The notes under the pieces are model-generated. The model was not told where the DNA came from. It ran no database searches and worked only from the letters and a program-made list of their open reading frames with translations. From Acanthamoeba lenticulata (taxonomy: Eukaryota > Discosea > Longamoebia > Acanthamoebidae), in the NCBI GenBank assembly GCA_002179805.1, contig NAVB01000306.1, forward strand, positions 1 through 27,660: 27,660 nucleotides of DNA, read 5' to 3'. Shown here one piece after another: positions 21,907 to 27,660 of the stretch (position 1 is its first letter; each line of letters opens with the position of its first letter). A program made the translations under genes and the position numbers.

Positions 21907-22987
21907 ATGGTGCGCACCCCATCGCTGAGCGTTCTTCTTTCTTGTGTAGCCGCTCTCTACCACCACTGGGGCACTGCGCAGAGAGCGGCGCTGGCACCCA
22001 AGAGCAGAATTTGATCACGCTTGCACATTTACCAGCGCACAAGCACAAACACAAATTTGTGAACGCACAATCAAGTGCTGCAAACAATAATCAATGGATG
22101 AATGCCCACAACTAACTGGTTTCGTCGTTTGCAGGCGACCAGCACTCTTGCCCCCTACCTGAACTGCATTAGGCAGACTCTCACCGCGGCCATGTGTCTT
22201 GAGAACTTCGCTTCTCAGGTGGTCGAGAGGCACAACAAGCCCGAGGTTGAGGCCAGGTTCGCTAATTGCCCCATTCGTTCTGGCATTCTGGCGCTACTCT
22301 GCTTTTTGAGCGATTTTTGCCAGCGCCCCTTCCCAATTTCTCATTCTCTCTTCCATCTACAGGGCCAACAAGGAGCTGCTGCTCAACCCTGTAGTTATTA
22401 GCCGCAACAAGAGCGAGAAGGTGCTCATTGAGGGTTCCATCAACTCCATCAGGTGCGCTACCGACTTTTGCGGGGGGGGCGTGCGCGCCTGAATCAATTG
22501 CAAATGAGCAACTTCAAATCGACAGTGCGGCAGCACCACGACGAAAGGCGTGCGCTTTTACTGACCTCTTTATGGCCTCTTTATGTGCCACCTCGCCCAC
22601 CAGAGTGTCGATCTGCATCAAGCAGGCCGACGAGCTTGAGATCATCCTCTGCAAGAAGTTCATGCGCTTCTTGGCCCAGCGCGCTGAGAACTTCGTCGTC
22701 CTCAGGAGGAAGCCCATCAAGGGTTATGACATTTCCTTCCTTATCACCAACTTCCACACTGAGTCGATGTTCAAGCACAAGATCGTTGACTTCATCATCC
22801 AGTTCATGCAGGTTCGCAACCTGAGGCCTCTCTTCTTCTGCCCGAGTTACTCCCATTTTTCATCTTCTCACCTACTTCTTCTCCCTCCTCCGTGTAGGAC
22901 ATTGACAAGGAGATCAGCGAGATGAAGCTGGGCGTGAACGCGCGCGCCCGTATCGTCGCGCAGTCCTACCTCAAGGAATTCATGTAA
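21907..22987 (+). CDS. ARPC4: Arp2/3 complex subunit 4 (ARPC4, p20)
   Basis: Five exons, join(21907..21909,22135..22256,22363..22452,22604..22811,22898..22987), give 170 residues, the normal family length. The sequence is almost collinear with animal ARPC4: [70 protein letters not shown], then [24 protein letters not shown]4 forms the structural core of the Arp2/3 complex with ARPC2 and helps hold the mother actin filament during branching. The first coding exon is just ATG, directly followed by a 225-base intron. I chose it because the next exon opens with Ala-Thr-Ser-Thr-Leu, matching the family's second residue onward, and no other in-phase ATG precedes it. Confidence 0.95.
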
Positions 22988-23376
22988 ACATCCACTCGCG
23001 TGTGCAGACCACCATCCCCCCTACACCGTCTCCTTCTGCCGCCAACAACAAAGCTCTCTCGCCCTTCGCCCCCCCTTTGCGCCTTTACGCCCTGGCCACT
23101 TCACTACTTTTTGTTGTTGTTGGGGCCTCTACGCGGGCTGGTTGGTTTCTTGTACTGTAAAACGAGACTTGAAGAACAAGAAGACCTGCACTACTCGAAG
23201 GTGGGGGCTTTTTAAGCTTCATCTTGTTGTTGCGCGTGCTCTGGAAGGCGTCGCCCTGCTCCACCATTGGTAAATGAAATAACTGGAAATTAGAGCTCTC
23301 AGCCCAAGCAGCTACCTTGAACTGAACCAACGACTGGCAACTTGTACAAACAAACACACCACCGCACACACTCGTC
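22988..23376. other. Intergenic region between ARPC4 and the mitochondrial carrier gene
   Basis: Two plus-strand genes flank this 389-base stretch, so it holds the ARPC4 3' flank (pyrimidine-rich) and the carrier's promoter. I see no named regulatory site or credible ORF. Confidence 0.6.
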
Positions 23377-24557
23377 ATGACGAGCACAAATGCAGCGCTG
23401 TTCTGGATTATGGTGCGATCCGATTCTTCAATTCATACTTATTTTTAATTTATTTAATATTAATTGATTGTTGCAATTTGTGCGTCTTGTGGTGCCGCAC
23501 AGTCAACCGCACACTCGGTGGTGGCTGAGGCCGCCACGGCCCCGTTTGACCGCGTCAAGAATCTGCAGCAGCTCCAGTCCGAGCTCCACCGCCTCGGGCG
23601 CCTGCCACCCTCCACCGGCAGCAGAGCCGCGGGTACCTCCTCTCTCATCCCCTTCATGCCCAGGCGCTGGCGCTCATCACACAAGTCGCTTGCTTGGTGG
23701 CGCAGGGACGCCGCTGTCGCCGGTGGCGCGCATGCTCGAGGTGGAGGGCGTGCGCGGCCTGTGGCGCGGCTTCCTGCCCGAGATCGTGGCCTACTTCCCC
23801 ACGCAGTCCATCAACTTTGCCCTCCGGGACTACTTTGAACAGGAGCTGTTCAAGGTCGAGCCGCCGTCGCCCACGGCCGGCGTGGCCCAGCTGGCCGTCT
23901 GGTTCGCTAGCCGCGTGGCCTCGGGCGCCCTGGCCGGCGCCGCGTCCCTGCTCGCGCTCTATCCGCTCCACTTGGCCCAAGTCCAGCTCGTGGCCGACGT
24001 CGGCCGGGCGGGCGTGGCCGGGGTCGAGCACCGGTTCCAAGGGACATGGGACGTGTGGCGGCAGGCCGTGGCCCACGGCGGCGTTGGGGGTCTGTACCAC
24101 GGGCTTGGGGCCAGCCTGGCCGGCGTGCTTGTGTTTCGTGGCCTCTACTTTGGCCTCTATGACCTCGTGTTCCACCTCCTGCCCGACCGTCAAAAGAGGC
24201 ACTACATGGTGGGCTTCCTCACGGCGGTGGGCGTCACCGTGGCCTCGGCCTTGGCGGCCTACCCCATTGACACTGTCCGGTACATGCAGCAGGCGCAGCC
24301 ATGGCGGGCAACAAGAAGGTGCTTCGAGGGGCCTGGGCTGACCACATGCGCGTTGGCGGTGGACGCGGTACAGGCGACGCGTGATGGTGGCGGCGTTGAC
24401 GCCACAGGCCTATGGTGGGGCGCTCGAGTGCGCCCGCGAGATCTGGCGCACAGAGGGCCTGGCGGGCTTCTTTGCGGGCGCTCTCTCCAACGTGCTCGTG
24501 TGCAGTCTGTCGTCCTTCGTCCTGCTCGCCTTGGATCAACTCGTCCCCGCCGTGTAG
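23377..24557 (+). CDS. Divergent ADP/ATP-carrier-like mitochondrial carrier
   Basis: Four exons, join(23377..23412,23503..23632,23706..24279,24374..24557), give 307 residues, the usual carrier length. Three repeats are visible. Repeat 1 has the carrier motif as APFDRVK and then YFPTQSINFALRD, which mirrors the YFPTQALNFAFKD of ADP/ATP carriers. Repeat 2 starts YPLHLAQVQLVADVG, where canonical PLD-x-x-R has become PLH-x-x-Q. Repeat 3 has YPIDTVRRRVMV, close to the nucleotide-carrier signature RRRMMM. Carriers of this type exchange ADP and ATP across the inner mitochondrial membrane. The altered second motif suggests changed gating or substrate. The last intron (24280-24373) moves the frame so that RRRVMV is joined; the unspliced frame lacks it. 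Confidence 0.85.
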
Positions 24558-24612
24558 TTGCTCCCCCAATGTACAACACAATTTTGTTTTTGCTTTGCAT
24601 GATCACAAGCTG

Positions 24613-24955
24613 TCACCTCCATCTTCCTCTTGATCGTGCATGGCAATGGCATGACCAAGCGAGATCCAGACTCGACCACCGTTGTGCTTTGCTCCGGCGC
24701 CACCACACGACCGATGCCACGACAATGACGCCCACGACGAGGGCCACAGCCACGGGAATGGTCACAGCCATGGCCACAATCAACGCCGTGTTGTCGCTTA
24801 AGGCCGTGTCATCACCACTTCCTCCTCCACTGCCAGCTCAGGTCAAGCCAGAGAGGAGCACGCCGAGGGAGAGGCTCGGGTCGTACTCGAGCGACTGCTT
24901 GAACGCTGGCAGCTCCAGCTCCAGCCGCAGCTGCGACTGCGCCTTCACCACGTCG
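24613..24955 (-). CDS. C-terminal part of a single-pass membrane protein (5' exons unresolved)
   Basis: The last two exons, complement(join(24613..24829,24887..24955)), read a short extracellular stretch (AQSQLRLELELPAFKQSL), an acidic Gly/Ser linker, and a long membrane helix (IVAMAVTIPVAVALVVGVI) followed by VVWWRRSKAQRW, then a 20-residue basic tail. Positive residues after the helix predict an extracytosolic N-terminus. The unspliced frame contains a TGA at 24838-24840; a 57-base intron with a GTACGA donor removes it and preserves phase. Upstream, several pieces up to 25278 look coding but only join through very small exons, so the N-terminus and any signal peptide remain unknown. The gene converges on the carrier gene, 55 bases away. 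No family recognised. Confidence 0.45.
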
Positions 24956-25429
24956 CTGCCCCCGCAGTGATGGTGGTCGAGTTGACGATGAGGCACCATT
25001 TTCTTCTTCACCCGTTAAAGCCTCAAACTGCACCGCCGCTGCTGGGCTCCCAGTAAGGGGTGATGCTGACGGGTTTGTATCCACTCCCCGCTTTCCACGA
25101 TCACACCTGTGGCACCAGAGAGCCATCAACAACCTGGTCTTTGCTCACGGCCTTTGGTCCAAGGAAAAGATACACACCTGTTCCCAAGGTGATCTGCATG
25201 TTGATTACCCTGAGTTGGAACAACATGAACCACACACAAGGTGTAGCGGTTCAAGAAAACGTAGTTGGCCCCTCCAAACTGAGTATCAAGGTGGGTGTGG
25301 GCCAGGGAATGAAAAAAACACCCAAGAGGGAGGACGCGTACATGACCACTAGTGGGACGGTCACCAGCTCTTGGTTTGCATATTGATTCAGGAAGCCCGT
25401 TCCCATATGGTTCCAGGCTGCAAACTACA
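24956..25429 (-). other. Unresolved minus-strand coding traces upstream of the membrane-protein exons
   Basis: Minus-strand pieces look coding: 25278 downward (FGGANYVFLNRYTLCV, behind a good pyrimidine-rich acceptor), 25193 downward (ITLGTG) and 25106 downward (VIVESG). Together they would lead into the membrane-protein exons in phase, but need exons of 16 and 22 bases. The stretch begins right behind the stop of the Zn2Cys6 gene on the same strand, leaving little room for a promoter. It may be a compact gene, a damaged gene, or both. Confidence 0.3.
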
Positions 25430-27222
25430 CTAGAGGTCGAGATCCCAATGGCTGTCGGCGAGGAGCTGGCAACCCAGGAGGGAGAGAAACGCATCATCCT
25501 CATCGCCATTGTGGGCTGCAGGGTCCTCACCCTTCTTTTGCAGCTGCGCCTCGTGAGCAGCGTGCTGCTCCCAGTGAAGCTGGTGGCAGTGATGAACCAC
25601 CGCACTGGCGGACGAGGTGGGCGATGCCACCGGAGGCGAAGATGGCGAAGCGGGCAGCGGGAGGATGGTGCACTGCTCAAACTGCTCGCCCGGTAACATC
25701 TGGCCAGCCTCCCAGTGATGGAACACGCAGAGCGTGTACTTGAACTGCGCGCGTGGCCACGTGAGAAGTTCAGGAGGAGAACGTTGTGAGAAGGCGGAGG
25801 CACAACGTTGGGCAAGAGGGGTGGCCACGCACATGACCGTTGCCGTCACAGTACGACTGCACATTGGCGGCGGTGCGCCACAAGCGGCCGCTTCGGTCGC
25901 GCAGCAATCGCGACACGGCCATGATGTCGCTCACCCACCACGGCTCGCTGGTGGTCGAGTCCCGTCAGATTGATCGATCTCTTGCTCTGATTGGAGGATC
26001 GAGAGAGGCACAATACGTACTGTAAACCGCAAAAGTACGAGAGCATCCGCTGATTCGGCTTGCACGCGCTGACTGACGCTACGATGCGGCCCAGGTCCTG
26101 CTGCACGGATGAATGGACACACACGAGGAATGTGAGGCTCGTGAAGGTGTCGTGCACAGACTAGAGGCCATTTTTTTTAACGCGTACAGGCACGTTGAAC
26201 TGCATCAGGTCGGCAAAGGCCTGGTTGACCCACGTAAACACGCAGTAGCCGTCCGGCCGCCTCTCGCCCACGCACACTGGTTTTCTGGTGTAAAATATAT
26301 TTAGCAATAAATAAATCATTCTATTAAATGATAAAAAAAAGAAAAGAAAAATAGTGTGTGTTGGAACGCACGCATAAAGGTCGTTGAGGACGAAGGGACG
26401 GTCGGGCCCGAAGCGGTACTGCTGCAGGAACGGGATGTGAATGCGCGCCTCGCGCAGCGCCGCGTTGTCGTTGGCGTCCTCTATCTCGCTGGCGCCAACA
26501 ACTGGCCGCTGTTGCGGCTGCAGCTGAGGCACTGGTGGCTGGACTGGCTGTGGTGCTGGTGGCGGTGTCAGGGCCAAGGGAGTCTCCTCCACAGGTCCGT
26601 CCTGAGCTCGCGCACAGCGTCGTTTCTTCTTGTGGGGCTTTGGCGTGATCTCAACCGCAGCAGCGCCAGGCGCGGGCTGCTGCTTCTGCTGAGCAAGCCC
26701 CAAGCGGAGCTGTTGGTTTTCCTGGCGCAGGCGTATCACCTCGGCCAACAGGACCGACATCACGTCATCCTCCTTAGGCCCTGGCACCACGGCCTGCGGC
26801 AGTCCGCCCATGGCGCCATGATTGGTGGTGGCCGTTGTAGCGTTGGTTGAGGTTGTGGTGGAAGCAGGGGCCGTGATGTATGAACGACAGCGACGTGACG
26901 GCGCCGTCGGTGGTGGCATGTCAGGACGCGAGGGCGGGGCCGTCACGGCCACGTGCTTGGAAATGTAGCGCGGGTCGGAGCGACTGGGCCGTCCACGCTT
27001 GCGTGGAGGCGCGTCATGACACTCTGAAGCCCGGCCCTTGCGCACGCACTGCTGGCAGGGGCGCTCCCTGTGCTCGCCACCGTCGGTTGTAAGCGGAGGG
27101 CAAACCGGTTCAATGTGGAGAGAGGAAGGAGCCACGCACGGTCCGCACGCGGTGTGGGCGACCCGGCACTGATAGCAGGCGCCTGAGGGAAGAGGTGGCG
27201 AGGGCTGAGTGCTTGTGCTCAT
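25430..27222 (-). CDS. Zn2Cys6 transcription factor with PAS-like domain
   Basis: Six exons, complement(join(25430..25744,25833..25947,26021..26100,26188..26284,26372..27067,27140..27222)), give 461 residues. Residues about 15-43 form a fungal-type binuclear zinc cluster: CYQCRVAHTACGP then ERPCQQCVRKGRASEC, followed by the basic PPRKRGRP. Its normal spacing appears only if a 72-base, stop-free intron (27068-27139) is removed. A helix VIRLRQENQQLR (about residue 125) suits dimerisation, and KPHKKKRR is a likely nuclear signal. From about 245 a PAS-like region runs FLQQYRFGPDRPFVLNDLY, FTWVNQAFADLM, DIMAVSRLLRDRSG and FKYTLCVFHHWE, as in the fungal ERT1/AcuK group. It should bind CGG-type DNA; the signal it senses is unknown. 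An upstream ATG (27339) is less likely. Confidence 0.82.
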
Positions 27223-27493
27223 TGTGGTGGTCGGCGGGGTATTTTGGAGAAGGAGCCGAAACGGAGGAGCATCACACAAGCGCCGGTGGTATTTCGACAG
27301 CTCCACGAATTTTCGTTTTATCCACGAACCAATCAACAAACTACCGAGGGCTACCGTACTTTGTTTTTTAAGGTGGGTGTTGGCGCCAACATGTCAGATA
27401 GCACATGTGATCGTGTGGACAAGAGGCTTTGTATTTGTAGTAGGAGCAAGCCAAGCATATAAGGCTGTGAGGTGACGATGAACGGCGGCGAGT

Positions 27494-27538
27494 TTAGCGG
27501 TACAGGAAGTCGGCACGAAGGTTGGCCGCGATCTCCGG
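27494..27538 (-). CDS. Possible last exon of a gene beginning beyond the right edge
   Basis: After a pyrimidine-rich stretch ending in GCAG the minus strand reads PEIAANLRADFLYR and TAA (27494-27496), with G/C-ending codons throughout. This looks like a natural protein end about 270 bases upstream of the Zn2Cys6 start, on the same strand. The rest of the gene would lie in 27540-27660 and beyond. The call is tentative because of the short length. Confidence 0.25.
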   Translation of the reverse strand, partial: PEIAANLRADFLYR

Positions 27539-27660
27539 CTGCTCGCCAAACAAAAAACCCAACAACCACCAGCAGGACGAGGACAGTGGTGTGGTCAGTC
27601 CATGAAGAGCACATCGCCAAGAATCAAAAGAAGAAGAATACTAATTAAAATAAAATAAAA

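Noticed and set aside
24838..24840. TGA read as stop-codon readthrough or selenocysteine
   Set aside because: A 57-base intron with typical GT and AG ends removes it in phase, a simpler explanation.
23468..24970. A 500-residue plus-strand ORF over the carrier gene
   Set aside because: It reads through two introns and past the true end. It contains the middle repeats but loses the first PFDRVK motif and RRRVMV, which need splicing.
25430..27222. One fused gene: transcription factor plus membrane helix (a membrane-tethered factor)
   Set aside because: The factor ends in its own stop with no good donor before it, and the charge pattern puts the sequence before the helix outside the cytosol.

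Overview
The window is nuclear DNA of an intron-rich, GC-rich eukaryote, very probably Acanthamoeba or a close discosean amoeba. This rests on dense genes with short introns (mostly 40-100 bases), strong G/C preference at third codon positions, and the protein set: an SHK-type kinase-SH2 protein, a hisactophilin/fascin-like beta-trefoil protein, the Arp2/3 subunit ARPC4, and a fungal-type Zn2Cys6 factor. No bacterial operons, tRNAs, rRNAs, CRISPR arrays or intact transposons were seen. Coding models were assembled by hand from ORFs, splice signals, reading phase and family motifs; exon joins given below keep the frame throughout unless stated.

Left part (1-8020): the tail of an unidentified plus-strand gene (2-112); a SET-domain protein (minus, 186-1065); a gene-poor stretch with a TA repeat, a BED-finger-like fragment and an 18-base minisatellite; a coiled-coil ORF with two compensating frameshifts (2059-2988); a seven-exon F-box/ankyrin protein (3204-5896); a hisactophilin-like protein (minus, 6182-6624) with a decayed copy of its last exon just downstream; and an Mpv17/PMP22 membrane protein (minus, 7112-8020).

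Middle (8312-17061): a secretory glycosyltransferase-like protein with a signal peptide and C-terminal membrane anchor (minus); a Rab GTPase of nine exons (plus); a stand-alone aspartate carbamoyltransferase (minus, pyrimidine synthesis) that converges on the Rab gene; and a fifteen-exon SHK-like protein (plus) whose kinase domain has lost its catalytic residues while its SH2 domain looks intact.

Right part (17721-27660): a long nuclear-type protein with a GATA-like finger and a CW/PHD-like Cys4 finger (plus); ARPC4 (plus), whose first coding exon is only the ATG; a divergent ADP/ATP-carrier-like mitochondrial carrier (plus); the end of a single-pass membrane protein (minus, upstream exons unresolved); a Zn2Cys6-PAS-like transcription factor (minus); and a possible last exon of another minus-strand gene at the right edge.

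The genes are independent housekeeping, signalling, trafficking and cytoskeletal units rather than one pathway. No clearly new multi-gene system is visible. The most interesting single items are the SH2-linked pseudokinase, the unusual GATA/CW-PHD protein, the separate CAD-type aspartate carbamoyltransferase with a possible targeting peptide, the altered ADP/ATP-carrier-like protein, and an unusual intron donor preference (C at position +4).
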